From Lepidurus packardi (lineage: Eukaryota > Arthropoda > Branchiopoda > Notostraca > Triopsidae), in contig JAKZAN010000006.1 in assembly GCA_023053545.1 (NCBI GenBank), forward strand, positions 2,609,001-2,673,000: a stretch of 64,000 nt of DNA. Reading direction: 5' to 3'. Each line of letters opens with the position of its first letter. The first letter of the stretch is position 1. A model generated the notes under the pieces. That model saw nothing but the letters and a program-made list of their open reading frames with translations. It was not told the origin of the DNA and searched no databases. Both the position numbers and the translations under genes were made by a program. Shown in pieces: positions 48,401 through 60,311 of the stretch.

Positions 48401-50856
48401 GAGATAGAGTCGACGAGATGCTGCAGCAGGAGACGCCACGGTTCCTAGCCCGACAGTGCACACACGCCAAAAGAAAAAATGACCATGTCTTCTTTCCGGG
48501 ACGTTTGGCTTCGCTCCACTGAACCGGAAGTTACTGATAGCTTTGCCTATGCACCTGATATGACCAACTTCTCTCGTATGGAAGTAGAGCACTGCTAAGG
48601 CTATTCGGAAGAGACTGTATTCCGCTCCCCCCCCCCCCCAACGGGGTAGAGGAAAATAGCAAAAGAAAGGGAGATCTAAAGGGCTTATCGCCTTACACCG
48701 CATTAACTCCATTCACGTCAGGTCATCGTTGGGTCATCACGTGTCCTAGTCTAGACTCTGCGAGAACGTCGTTGCAACTACTTTATGCTGAATAGGAAGA
48801 AAGCCTGAAATCGAAGAGAGATAAGCTGATGCTGACTGACCAGTATGGAACTAAAGGATTTGCAGATTGGGATTGATCGTCTGCAAAATCGTTATGGCTC
48901 ATAATACAGCATTACGTGCCTTTAGATGCAGAAATGGGTCTGTTTGGAAGAAGCTGTGACATGTATGGCCAGACCAAAGATTTGACGCGTTCTATCAATC
49001 AATGAAGCTGGTCATTTACCGCTGACTTGGGAATGGAAATGGATTTGTCATGGGGAATTAATGTGGTGCGCTACTGGGTTAACCATGTAAATGCAGTACA
49101 CGACAAGGGTAAGACCCTGAGACAACTCGAGCAAAGAAAACTGAAATGATCGGATTTTTGGTCTAGAGCCGCTATGGTAATGTGGTTTCGATCAGGATGA
49201 CGTGAGAGGGGGGATAGTAAAACGTCTTTTTTTGCAGTTATATGGGATGGCCCACTTGCCCCGTCTTTCCTCTCATAAACAAGAGTTCATTTGCATTGAA
49301 GCGGCACTAACGTCAACCGCAGGAGTTCGGCAGGGTGCCAAGCCAGCAGAAGCGGACGACTTCAGGTCAACTTGGGTTAGTTTGCTACAAAAGTGCAATA
49401 AATTTACTTCACCGTGGCTGCACTACATATAATATATGGTATGTCTTTTGAGAGAAAATTGGATCAGGACGTCAGTCGCATATGACCTTTGTTATAGAAG
49501 ATACCAGAGCGCTTTTCTTTTTTGAAGGGTAAAAAAATTGATAACTGCGATCGATATAGTCCAGTTACTGATACGAATAAATTGTTGGAATACCACGTGA
49601 ACATCTTCATGAAATGGCCGAGACCGGGTGAGGTTTATGAGTACTTTCTGAAGGGGGGGGGGTGGAGGCCAGCGCTGCAGCTTCATTGATCAAGATCCGA
49701 TGATCGGTTTTCTAGCAAGGGTTCCGAAGAACCGAACTGGAAGGGGAAGTGGCGGCAGGGCATCAGTGTCACGACGTGGCGGGAGATCTTTGATTGATTG
49801 ACCTTCCAGGAAGGAAGCAAGAGTTAGGTGAGTTTTCGGGATGTATGAAACAGGAAAGTTACAGCCATACGCTGAGAAAAGAGGGACACAAGCCAAAAAG
49901 TTAGATTTGACACTTACCGTAAATCACCCTAAACGTATAGCGATCATTCACTAATGGGTACTATGTAGGTTACTTTATTGAGAGTTACTTTCGGACTGGC
50001 TCCCAAGTTCTCACGTCTCAACTGTTCTGATTGCGAGACATACCCAGAGCAGCTTTATTTCAACATACGCGCGTTATAACGATTTTCTCGTAGAATCTTT
50101 AGCTTTCTAACTAAGGGAAAGCTTGAACCGCTTTTGCCTCTTTGAAAATGGTTCTTATACCCATTGTTTTCAAATAGCAATTGTAGTGCACTCTTTAATT
50201 TACTACCCAAATTTCTCATTCGTTTGTTTTAACATCTTGCGATGAGTTTCATGCTCAACTATCTTTAGAAGAGTGGCGGGCTATTGAAGCTTTTCATAGT
50301 TCCTTCTTTCTGTTAGCTCTCATGTCAGGTAGGCGTATTGAAAAAATATTCGGTCTATTGAACTTGGACTTTTCTGCAGGGACGCTGTGATATGGCCCAT
50401 GGATCGGCTTTCTAGTCGAGAACAACGAGTTGATAATGGCTGTATTTACTAAAGAAAAATTTGTCATGGATTCTCATTCATCCGGCTGGTGAAATGCCCT
50501 CCGAGAACTCGTGGAAGGTATACAGTACTACACGACGCGGCTGAAAAGGCGGAAAGTTTTCTCGCTCATCCAAAAACTTTCTTCCGGCATTGTCTGCAGA
50601 GGAACGTGACACTTCCATGGCTTTGTATTTAGAGGCTCCGAGAGCAACCTATTTATGTTATTATAGCTAAGAAGGTGCTGGTCATTGACTAAACGCTAGT
50701 TACTGATGCAGAGAATTGGTGAAACGACTGGCACATTCACTGCGTGAACCTGCTGCGTGTTTTGGCCGACCAACGGTTCTCGTATTTGATTTTTTTAAAG
50801 TAAGCAATTTTCGTGTTGAATCAAAGGATAAAACTGGAAATCCCATTAAGCTGAGG
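45430..50856 (+). other. Gene-poor stretch after Musashi (3' UTR plus intergenic)
   Basis: About 5.4 kb without a supported gene. The proximal part is probably Musashi 3' UTR and has a cluster of UAG triplets at 45994-46036. A perfect 24-bp palindrome (AAAGTGTTTTTGCAAAAACACTTT read in two halves of 12) lies at 47041-47064. A short C run is at about 48629-48638. From about 48.8 to 50.8 kb the sequence has a patchwork look that may be decayed repeats, but no family could be recognised. Confidence 0.4.
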
Positions 50857-50893
50857 TATAAATAGCGCCTCTTCGACTGGCAATCTATCAGTC
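50857..50893 (+). promoter_or_regulatory. TATA box plus TCAGT initiator of the secreted Lys/His/Gly-rich gene
   Basis: TATAAATAG at 50857-50865 is followed at the right distance by ATCAGTC at 50887-50893; the A of TCAGT is about 33 nt from the first T of the TATA box. The pairing matches the arthropod TATA-initiator core promoter. The predicted 5' UTR is about 95 nt before ATG 50986. Confidence 0.7.
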
Positions 50894-50985
50894 AACAGCT
50901 CTTGTTTGATCCTGAAGGAAGAGCTCTTAACGTTCAGAAGAGATTCTAGGTTACGGATTTGAAGGAATCCGCTAAGCACCTCAGA

Positions 50986-53213
50986 ATGGGGGCTTCTCGG
51001 CTGCAAAAGGTATTTTTTCTTCCATGATTCAATGGATATTTTGTATTAATCTCGTGTATTCTTAGCACCTCATCTTAACAGCAGTCTTATATCTGGCCCA
51101 GTCGGCTTTAGCCGATTGGAATTCGCAATCGAGTTACCAGCATTCCAACCCAGGTTCTGGGGTATACTCACTTGTGACCAGGAGGAAACGCCAGAATGAA
51201 GATTACCGAACATCCCAAGAAAGTTACGATTTGGACATAGCTGCTTCCGGTAATTTTTGTGGTGGAGTTGTTTATCGAGTTTAATTTTGTTTGGATTTTA
51301 GGCAAGGAAGAGAAAAAAGAGGAAGAGAAAAAGGAGGAAGAGTCGAGTAACAAGGAAGAAAAAGGACATTATGACAACGAGGCCAAAAAAGGTGCCAAGA
51401 AAGGCAAACATGGCAAAGGTATATACATATAACAAATTAAATAAAAGACTGAAACACTTAACTTTGTGGCTTTTTTTAGACGACCATAAATCAAACTACG
51501 ATAAAAGTGGGAAAGCGTACAAAGGAAGTGACGACAAGAAAAAGTACCACGGTGACGAAAACAAGGGCACCAAGGTTCGTATATTTTTTTTTTCATCTAA
51601 AACTGAATTGCCAACAACTTAGAAGTAAAATAATTGTGTTTAAAACATATTCAGGGCAAGAAGGGACTTTCTAAGGGAGATAAAGGCCACAAGACGAAGG
51701 GTTCCAAAACTGACGGCTTTAAGAATGTGTACAGCAAGAAAGAGTTTGGAAAGAATACCAAGTTTTGGGATGACGATGACAACACTAAGTATCATAAGAA
51801 CTATGATGACCACCACTCCTTCCATGATTCCAATAAAGGAGACAAGAAAAAGGTGAGTTGCGTTTCAAGAATATTTTGCATCATTATAACGTCTTTTTCG
51901 CACAGGGAGAGTCCTATAAAGGTGGAAAACATGCGGAATCGCACGGCAAGAAAGGGGGAGATGAAAAAGGACAATTTCACGATGAATTTGCTGGTCAGAA
52001 GGCAAGCTCTGGCAAAAAAGGTACGAATTTCTTACACGAGAAGAAAATCTCAGAAATTACCAAGCAATTGCAAGGAATTGTGTTATTATTCTAAACTATT
52101 CATTTATTTTATGAACGGTACACGTTTCTTACCAATCATCTTATCCTTTCTTATAAAGGTCAACATGGCTCCAAATCAAGCAAAGCCAGCAAGAAAGGAG
52201 GCGGCGGAGGAGGTGGCGGTGAACATGGCGGAGGCGGAGGTGGTGGTGGACATGGCGGAGGCGGAGGTGGCGGTGGACATGGCGGAGGCGGAGGTGGCGG
52301 TGGACATGGCGGAGGCGGAGGTGGCGGTGGACATGGCGGAGGCGGAGGTGGTGGTGGGTACGGCGGAGGCAAAGGTGGAGGCAAAGGTGAAGGCGGTGGA
52401 CATGGTGGAGGCGGAGCTGGCGGCGGACACGGCGGAGGTGGTGGTGGGTACGGCGGAGGCAAAGGTGGAGGCAAAGGTGAAGGCGGTGGAAAAGGTAAGT
52501 TTGAGTAAAAAAAATTGGTAAACAAACATTAGTAATTTCTTAAGGCGATGATGGTGGAGATTATGGACACGGAGCAGGCGGCGGCGGAGGCAAAGGTGCT
52601 GGTGATGAAAGCGGTCATGATGGCGGGGATCATGGCGGATATGGAGCAGGAAGTATATACTTGAAATATTACTTTATTTTTTTACCTGATTAATTTTATT
52701 TATATTTCTTCCTTGGCTTCACAACACTTCAGGCGATCATGGAGGTATGAAAAATTTTAGTACGTTAAAAAAGTGGTTTGTGCTAATGTTTGCATTACTT
52801 AGGTGGAGACGATCATGGTGGCGACGGAGGACATGGTGATGATGAGGGACACGGTGGTGGCGATGAAGGTCATGGTGGTGGTGGTGGTAAGTTTTGCCGT
52901 TATTTTTCTGTGTCGGAATTTATTTTTATTTTTTGAATTTAGATGATCACGGCGGAGATGGCGGTCACGATGAAGACCACGGTGGTGATGAGGACCATGG
53001 GTAAAAATGAAGGAATTAATTTGCTAGATTATTTTAACCTTTGGTTTTTCTAGCGGTGATGGTGACGATGGCGATCATGACGCTGGATACAGTCAAGTTC
53101 GTGTTATAACTGTGCCCAAGAAAGCGCGCGCTAGCGTAAATGTGAAGAGCAACATTCCGAAAAGTATCAATGCGAAAATCGCCATCATGCAAAAGAAAGC
53201 CTTTGATGAATAA
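50986..53213 (+). CDS. Secreted Lys/His/Gly/Asp-rich repeat protein
   Basis: Extracellular low-complexity protein of unknown function, perhaps cuticular or metal-binding. Twelve exons: 50986-51009, 51066-51249, 51302-51418, 51480-51574, 51655-51852, 51906-52020, 52159-52494, 52545-52652, 52733-52744, 52803-52886, 52943-53000 and 53054-53213, giving 496 residues. A signal peptide is visible (LILTAVLYLAQSALA), and a basic site RRKR follows at about residue 48. Next come a Lys/Glu block, an arthropod-like KGHKTKGSKTDGFKNVYSKK segment, Gly8-His repeats from a 27-bp unit, an Asp/His/Gly block (DDHGGDGGH) and a basic tail (VRVITVPKKARASV). The arthropod comparison is from memory. A strong core promoter and clean splice sites show it is a real gene. 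Exons 7-10 are all phase 1-1 multiples of three, one of them only 12 nt. Confidence 0.82.
52224..52494 (+). repeat. 27-bp Gly8-His coding minisatellite with a higher-order copy
   Basis: Five head-to-tail 27-bp units begin with CAT at 52224, 52251, 52278, 52305 and 52332 and encode His followed by eight Gly. A longer block that starts GGTGGTGGTGGGTACGGCGG and encodes a Tyr/Lys-containing variant occurs twice, near 52350-52400 and 52438-52490. The opposite strand gives a long Pro-rich frame that is only a shadow of this repeat. Confidence 0.9.
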
Positions 53214-53744
53214 GTTTCTTCACGTTTCCTCAGCTACGCTTATTCTTCAGTACACACAGCATTGAAAGGCTCGCTGGTCGAGAATGAAACGCAGCAATAG
53301 AAGACAGTTTTTAAGTGGTTACAATCGTGTGACTCCTAGTAATCAAGTTTACCATGTAGCTCCCGTTGAATTTCTACTTTCCTGCGCGGACACACTTTTC
53401 CGTGTAGTTGGCATGTACAATTAAAGCAACAGAATACAATCAAATAATTCTCTGAAAACAAATTTTGACATAGATTTTTTTATTTATTTTTTTCATTCAC
53501 AGCGCTTTGTGAAAGCTATTGTAGAGAAATTTACTAAGGAAAGAGTAAAACACTCTGAACATTTGAAGAGTGATTAAGTAACGCTTTCAGAAAATATTTC
53601 GTGATGAAATTCCGAAAAGTATACCGCAACAGTGGAGTAATAGCCTTAAAAAGTGAAGCATTTTTGCGATAAAGAAACCAAACTAAGCCTTTAGCCTTGT
53701 AGGGACTAAGCGTTGGTGTTCGCTAGTTATTGTTGCATTAATGA
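53214..53744. other. Convergent 3' flanks of secreted repeat protein and carboxylesterase
   Basis: AT-rich non-coding stretch of about 530 nt. No gene or clear poly(A) hexamer close to either stop was recognised. Confidence 0.4.
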
Positions 53745-56188
53745 TTACAATTCATCTTTGTTAAGCGAAAGTGAACTCCACAGTTTAACTCGATCTTCGA
53801 AAGGAAGCTTTCCGGGAACAAAATGCGGTTCGCGTAAAATGTCCAAATAGCCTTTTTTTTCGTTAACAGGCAGCCAAACTCGATCTTCCCGAGTTGAGTT
53901 TCCATTTGGGTCCCTGAAGGCGATATTTGCTGATCCGCACTTATTGAGAGTTATACGTAACTTACCCAGTTGTAGCGAAATTCACCAAAATCTTAATCGT
54001 AGTCTTTGAGATTTTCTTATCATCACCCTCAAGAAATGGCATTTTTGGGATACGGAATAACCCCAACAGATCATCCGTATGTGTCACCCCTGTTTTTCGA
54101 ATAAAACAGATGATGTCATATTATAGGGAAAGGCCATAATGCCGTTTCCACGACCAACCTATTAAATGTCTGGCAAACCATGATTTGACTTGATATCTAG
54201 ATTTCTAGAAAGATGGCTTGGTAGTTCACTCCATAAATTGAAAGTGAATAATTTAAGTAGAGGAAAATAACTGAGATGAGATGAATGAAGGAGGAGTGAG
54301 ATGAATGAATGAGGTGATGTCAATGAAGGAATTTGTGCTTATGGACAAGGCATTATAATCCAGTTCTACCTAAATCAGGTCCTTTGTAGCCAATAAAATC
54401 CATAGCAGTAAAGTTGAATTTATGGGAAAACTGATAGACGTAAATTGGTTGAAGGTTATTTTGCGCATGGAGCTCTAAAGCATCTATGAATCCCGTGTTG
54501 AATAAACTGTCCGAAGCCGCCTAAATCAAACTCGTAAGATAACTTGTATAGAATACAAACGTAATTACATCGACGAGTTGAGCTGTTTGTTCATGGGTAA
54601 TTTTCTGGTTCTTGAAGTAGTGAGCTAATACCTTTCTCGTAAAACTGGCCAAATTAGGTAGGTCAGCGTAATTGAGAAAATATGGGAGGTGAAGTTCAGG
54701 CTCATCAATAAGTTCCTGAAAGCCTCCCTGAGCTTCCATTACTTAGAACAATAATTAATACATTAAACCCCCCAAGGAATAAATTTACTTGCAAAGAAAA
54801 CAGCACCCTCGTTTTTCGTAACCCCAGTCATCCAAGGGACGGGATGATATTTTCCCTGTTCCAGTAAAGATTTGGATTCATCAGGTATTACAGGCTGCTG
54901 TCTTTCCCTATCCACTCGCGGACCAAACGGAATTGGAAAGAAACCCACAGGACGCTAGAGTTTCTCACTGAATCATGTGAAAACGAATGTCTAACGCATT
55001 TGTACGTACTTTAAACATGTCATGATGACGTATAATTTCCATGCCGTCAACTTCTCTTAGGCAACTTATTAAGCTCTTCGAATCGTCAGTTTTACAATTG
55101 AGAACTTTTCCCAATTCATTTGCGTAATATCGTGGATTCTGAATTGTCGCCCAGGAATTCATTGCAGTACCAGACTGAGATATAGCTCCATGAAACAACC
55201 CTGGAATCAGCGATTACACTATAAGACAAAAATACAGCATAGAGAAAATTACCTTTAGCGAGAGGTGAGAGCATCATATGATGAACTGCGGCACCCCCTG
55301 CGCTTTCGCCAAATATCGTAACCTTCTTGGGGTTTCCCCCTAACTGTTCGATATTATTTTGTACCCACTTAAGAGCCAATATCTGGTCTAATAAACCATA
55401 ATTGCCAGGAGCCTCTTCGTCGTCGGTGCTCAGGAATCCTTCAATCACAAATTTAGTCAAGTTAATATCATCAGAAGAACTAACAGGAACAATCAAATTC
55501 ATTTACCGAACATGGTTAGCCTATAATTAATCGTTATTAACACAATGTCTTCATCCATGAAATAGTCCGGTCCAAAAACAAACGTTTCTCCATTGCCGGT
55601 ACCTTCTAGCCACGCACCTCCATGGATCCACACCAACACTGGAAGGAGTTGGTTACTGGAAATCTACGAAAGAAGAGGTTTTTATTCACGTGGAATGGGT
55701 ATAGTAATATCTACATTAATATTTTTTTATGAAAACATACAAACCTTAGGCGTGTACACGTTCAGATAAAGACAGTCTTCTTGTCCCATAAACAATCTCA
55801 TCACCATTTCGTATTGCAAACAAGCCGGGGCTTCTTTGGTAGCATCTTGAATGCCTTGCCAGGATTTAGCTTGTATAGGATCCTAACACAAGCCCTTATA
55901 TCCATGTGTGCACATAATAGAAATAAAGTGGAGAAAGTCCAACTAATATACGCGACCTACCTTAAACCGAAGGCCATTCACAGGAGGCTCAGCGTATGGA
56001 ATACCTCGGAATGCGAGGTACCGCTTTTGTTCGCTGGATTGCATTACGGAACCTTTTATCAGGCCCTGCGATATTTCCACCACCGAATCGTCATTCAAAT
56101 TATTATGTTCTTCTTCAATTTGAGTAGTTGAAATTGCAAACTGAATTGCAGTAAAGACACTGAATACAATTCGGTAAGAAAGCTGCAT
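53745..56188 (-). CDS. Secreted type-B carboxylesterase
   Basis: Serine hydrolase of the carboxylesterase/cholinesterase alpha/beta-hydrolase family, likely acting on dietary or xenobiotic esters outside the cell. Exons in transcript order: 56188-55961, 55882-55745, 55663-55507, 55438-55253, 55200-55010, 54954-54789, 54741-54569, 54520-54370, 54089-53966 and 53913-53745, giving 560 residues. A signal peptide is visible ([20 protein letters not shown]). Motifs: [27 protein letters not shown], oxyanion WIHGGAW, ITINYRL, nucleophile [12 protein letters not shown], acid TKNEGAVFF and the histidine in GVTHTDDLL. All three catalytic residues are present. The nucleophile elbow is GESAG, not the GQSAG of juvenile hormone esterases, so I do not call it one. 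The ORF continues upstream only through a non-ATG codon, so ATG 56188 is the start. Confidence 0.94.
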
Positions 56189-57303
56189 AGCTACTACCCT
56201 GGACAAACTGCTTTAAGCTACTACCACACTGTCTAAGGTCTCTTACAAGTGAATGCTCACGTGGTTTGAGTATTGTACCTAATGTAATGTTGACCTTCCC
56301 AGTTCCCTTCTTCCATTACATTAGCATACATAGCCAAGTCTTCTTCGTTGAATACTGCGAAACGATTAAGCATACTGAGTAGCCGACTAGAAAGGCCAGC
56401 TTTCAAGGCTATAGTTAGGATCATCAGATATGCGTACTCAGTAACCGATAGAACGATGAATATAAAAAAATTTGATATTTTAAAACTAAGGTTTTACTGT
56501 GCCTAATTCAAGAAGAATAGGGCGTTTGAAGACAAGACAGTCCCATTTCAATGGTATGCGTTGCTATGCGTATATAGTACAACCATTTTCTGTTGTCCAG
56601 CCAAACTACTACGAAGCGAACAGCCTTCTTTACGGCACAACAGCTTAAGCTTGAGCTCACTAAAGCTAGCTTTACATTGCCCCTGTCAACTGTTTGTCTG
56701 GTGGGCAAGTCGCATGGGCAGTAGCGGTGGCATGGCTAAAACTCCTGTCAGAAAACTACCCTGTCAAGAGTTCAGCAGCTTCTGGCTGGCAGGCCAGAAA
56801 AGTTGATTGGATAGGCCCCACACATCCACGAGAGACCAAGAAAGCCGGCCCCAAACCCTTTAAACATTGGAAGATACTCGTGTTATCCTACTGTGTAAAC
56901 CTTTATACTGTGCCCTAGTCCTTCAGCCACTGACTCGTAAAGTCTTCGAACCCCGTACAATCGCTTCGTCTCTTCAACACAGACTTAGCGTAACACACTT
57001 AAACATCCTACAACTTTCGACTTTACAAAAATTGCTTTTTACACTCTTCAAATAGAGTTTCACCCCATCTCCATTAAAATCTGACGATGTAATTAAGTAG
57101 GGTGTATGTAGATTACAAATACAACGTCGAGGAGTCAATAAGTGATAAAATCAAAAGTGTTTATCGACCTTAAGATCCTAGCTAACTGCCACCTGTCATC
57201 AGAAGCAAACTCCTATGCAAAGCAAACCGAGTAGAATAGAATCGAACAGCTACGTGCTGGGGCATTTTTTGTGCGGAAACAACTTTAACGTTTTTTTCCA
57301 GCA
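56189..57303. other. Upstream region of carboxylesterase
   Basis: No supported gene in about 1.1 kb; several short open frames look like chance. It should contain the carboxylesterase promoter, but no clear TATA element was seen. Confidence 0.35.
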
Positions 57304-57915
57304 TTACAATACTAGCTTCATGTTGACGCAACCAATCTTATCCGAAAAGTCTCCCAAATCATCATCACTATCGCGCTTGAAAGACGAGGGAATACAATGG
57401 CCGGTAGTACACTGGGATTCGTCGCTGGAACACGTCGGTTCTGAGGGAGAGGAAAATTTTTTCCAGATAATCTAAAAGAATGGGTAAGAACAGGAAAACG
57501 GGGTAAAGAAGGGGTAAGAATATTTACCGGGTAAGGACACGATTCCGTGTCCTCACACTCGGCGTCCGGATCAAAATTTTCATCTCCGTCAGAGTAATAG
57601 TCCTATCCAGTAAAGCTACTATTCAAGTTTTCTGAAGTAAAGGTATCGCTTCTTGGAAGCGGGTTAGTTTCCTACATATGTAGGCCAGTTTAGAAAATTG
57701 GTATGCATTGGTATCCTATTCACCGACAAAAGTAGCCCATCCTCAGGAAATTGACAAGAGAAGTTTTGCGTCTTCGTACCGGAGAACTGGCAAGAAAAGT
57801 CTTCCATTTCAACTCCGGAAAATTGACCAGAGAAATCTTGCATGTTAGCTTTGGTCACTCGCAGCCCAGACACAGTTCCCGGCCTAACAAACTTTGTAGG
57901 CATAGCGGTTTTCAA
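57304..57915 (-). pseudogene. Degenerate LDL-receptor class A-like gene fragments
   Basis: Three minus-strand pieces resemble LDLa modules. 57664-57915 (ATG at about 57903) has three tandem copies of a 12-residue unit around DFSGQFSG / DFSCQFSG / NFSCQFPE, then GLLLSVNRI, like the first half of an LDLa module with cysteines lost. 57528-57602 has acceptor and donor borders and encodes YYSDGDENFDPDAEC, like the calcium-binding end of a module. 57304-57472 contains [10 protein letters not shown] and GDFSDKIGC, again LDLa-like, but in a frame that does not join cleanly to the previous piece and with middle cysteines missing. A decaying or fast-changing gene is likely. A functional gene with other splice choices remains possible. 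Confidence 0.35.
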
Positions 57916-58222
57916 CGATTTCCTACTGTGACATGAAACAACAGCTGATGACGACGGCCAGCACGCTGGACCTGCTACCTTCGACCCTGCGCACTTCGTT
58001 AGGCTGGAAGTATACGTGAACGCGGTGCAGACGTGGGAGGCAAGAAAGCGGCGACGCCTCCAATGTATACAATGTACAGAATGCCGAATGATAAAATAGT
58101 AATTCGGTGTTCAGTCTTTGCATTACGCGCAGTGCTTGCATTATCTAAGGAAAGAGCACGTTTGTTGTAATTTCGAACGAGATCTCTACGAAAAATTAAG
58201 TTCGCAAGACCAAGAAGGCAAG
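57916..58222. other. Upstream region of EARS2-like gene
   Basis: About 300 nt between the LDLa-like fragments and the EARS2-like ATG; presumably promoter and 5' UTR. The reading frame is open upstream of the chosen ATG from 58118, but no ATG there gives a better presequence. Confidence 0.35.
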
Positions 58223-60311
58223 ATGTTAAAAAAGACTATTGTTCTTCATAATACCGGTTTTTCACGTAAACCTACTAAGAAAATTGTTTTCCAAGCTTCA
58301 AACTATTTACATCTCAAAGGAGACAGACCTGTTGTCCGAGTAAGGTTTGCTCCAAGTCCAACTGGTAAATATTAAGGGTTTATATTTTCTGAGATCTTAA
58401 CAATACTAATAGACTGGTCGATTGTCTGACAGGTTATCTGCATCTGGGGGGCCTTAGAACGGCACTTTATAATTTCCTATTTGCCAAGAAGCTAAATGGA
58501 ACTTTTATTTTACGCATTGAAGACACCGATCAAAGCAGATTAGTTGAAGGAGCTGCCAAACAATTAGAACAAGATTTAATTTGGGCTGGTTTGACCCTAG
58601 ACGAGAGTCCAAGTATGCCAGTGCACCTAAAAACTAACTAGAGTACTAAGTAACATATTTGTAGCCTGTGGTGGAAATTATGGACCCTATGTTCAGTCTC
58701 AAAGGATCAAGACATACCAAGAACACGTACAGCTGCTTTTAGAAGAAGGAAAAGCCTATCGTTGTTTTTGTTCGGATCATCGATTAGGTCTTCTCAAGAA
58801 CGCAGCTATCAAGTCTGGAGAGGTTCCTCGCTACGATAATCGGTGTCGCTCATTAACAGCCGCTCAAACTGAGCAAAAAATTCAAGAGGAAAAGCCATAT
58901 TGCATACGTTTTAAGGTGAATAAGATTTCAGTACTTAGTTTTCTATTTAATTATTTTAATTGTAGTGCTTTTGCTTGACAGCTGACACCAATTCCTGAAC
59001 CTTTTCACGATTTGGTTTATGGGCCCATAAGCTATGACGTGCACAAACACGAAAGTGATCCAGTTATCCTGAAACAAGACGGATTTCCAACGTACCACTT
59101 AGCCTGCGTCATTGATGACCATCTAATGAATATTAGTCATGTTTTAAGAGGTGTTGAATGGCAAATATCCACGCCAAAGCATATCCTACTTTACAAGTAC
59201 GCAACTATTGCTAACTTTAAAATTAAAAAGCTTCGATATTAAAGTGTTCATCGTTTTAAAAGGGCCTTTGGATGGGAGCCACCTAAATTTGCTCACTTAC
59301 CTCTGATTAATAACCAAGATGGGACAAAATTATCCAAGAGACAAGATGACATCAGACTAGAAACGTTTCGCCAAAATGGAAACTTCCCAGAAGCAGTTTT
59401 AAATTTAGTTGCAAGCACTGGAGGAGGTTTCGATCCGGCTATTTTAACGAACGAACTATCTCCCTTGAAGAAACTGATCCAAACAGTAAGCTGAATTTAA
59501 ATTCATTTGTTGGGGTTATTATAACATTTCTTTTTTTTTTGTAGTTTGAAATTACTCGCTTAGGAACCAATTCTTCCAGGTTGAATATGTCACTGCTGTC
59601 AGATTTCGACAGGCTTGCATTACAAGAGCGATTCAAATCCCCATTTGAAAAGGAAATTCTAGTCCAAGACTTACAAAAATTAATCATCCAGAAATTGCAA
59701 ACAAAAAAAGACCTAAGCCAGGAAGTGTACAGTCGTCTGAGCTCACCGGATTATCTTATGAAAATACTGGATTGGGGTGTCAAAGATCGCGTCAGCACCG
59801 TTAAGGATTTCGTGAAGCCAGCCTTGGAATTCCTTTGGTCTATGCCATCCAGTTCAGATCTTAGACTCATTATGGATGAAATGAAAGTCCCGTCGAGTAC
59901 GTTTATTGCATGTCTCTCGTCTAAATCTGCTGATAAAAAAATTTATACATATGTTCAGGTGCCGAAAAGCAAATAGAATTGGTGTCAAATTGGTTGCAGA
60001 ACTTAGACGAATCGCAATTTAAGAGAAAAACGTTACTCGAGATGATGAAGCACCTATGTAAAGAAAACGGTCTAAAACTAGCGGTCGTAGCTAAAATGCT
60101 AAGAGGCGTCTTAAGCGGCTTAAAGGTATAAAGACTTACAATAAAAATAATGAAAAACGTATTCAATCGAAGTAAGAACCTTTATGAGCAGGATGGACCT
60201 CCGGTTGCTGAAATGCTAGAAGTATTAGGGCGAAAAGAGACTTTGTATAGGTTAAGATACGCTCAAAATCTCCTCAAGCAAAACTTGGCGAAATCCAAGG
60301 TCGGCGTGTGA
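58223..60311 (+). CDS. EARS2: Mitochondrial glutamyl-tRNA synthetase
   Basis: Class I aminoacyl-tRNA synthetase that charges mitochondrial tRNA with glutamate. Exons: 58223-58364, 58433-58612, 58665-58915, 58982-59196, 59263-59485, 59545-59896, 59959-60125 and 60192-60311, giving 549 residues (human 523). The N-terminus [16 protein letters not shown] is basic and lacks acidic residues, as expected for mitochondrial import. The Rossmann fold opens with [20 protein letters not shown], which contains the HIGH-equivalent HLGG, then [36 protein letters not shown] and HVLRGVEW. The KMSKS-equivalent is KLSKR. The C-terminal helical part binds the anticodon and is less conserved. The start was chosen for the presequence; the frame is open a little further upstream. 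Confidence 0.95.

Noticed and set aside
48840-50800. Patchwork sequence that might be remains of an old retroelement
   Set aside because: No terminal repeats, no recognisable protein motif and no target duplication could be seen, so no element is claimed.
52160-52525. Long Pro-rich antisense frame
   Set aside because: It is the reverse complement of the Gly8-His coding repeat; repeats of this kind keep all frames open.
57923-58141. 72-codon minus-strand frame upstream of EARS2
   Set aside because: No similarity, and it overlaps the probable EARS2 promoter.
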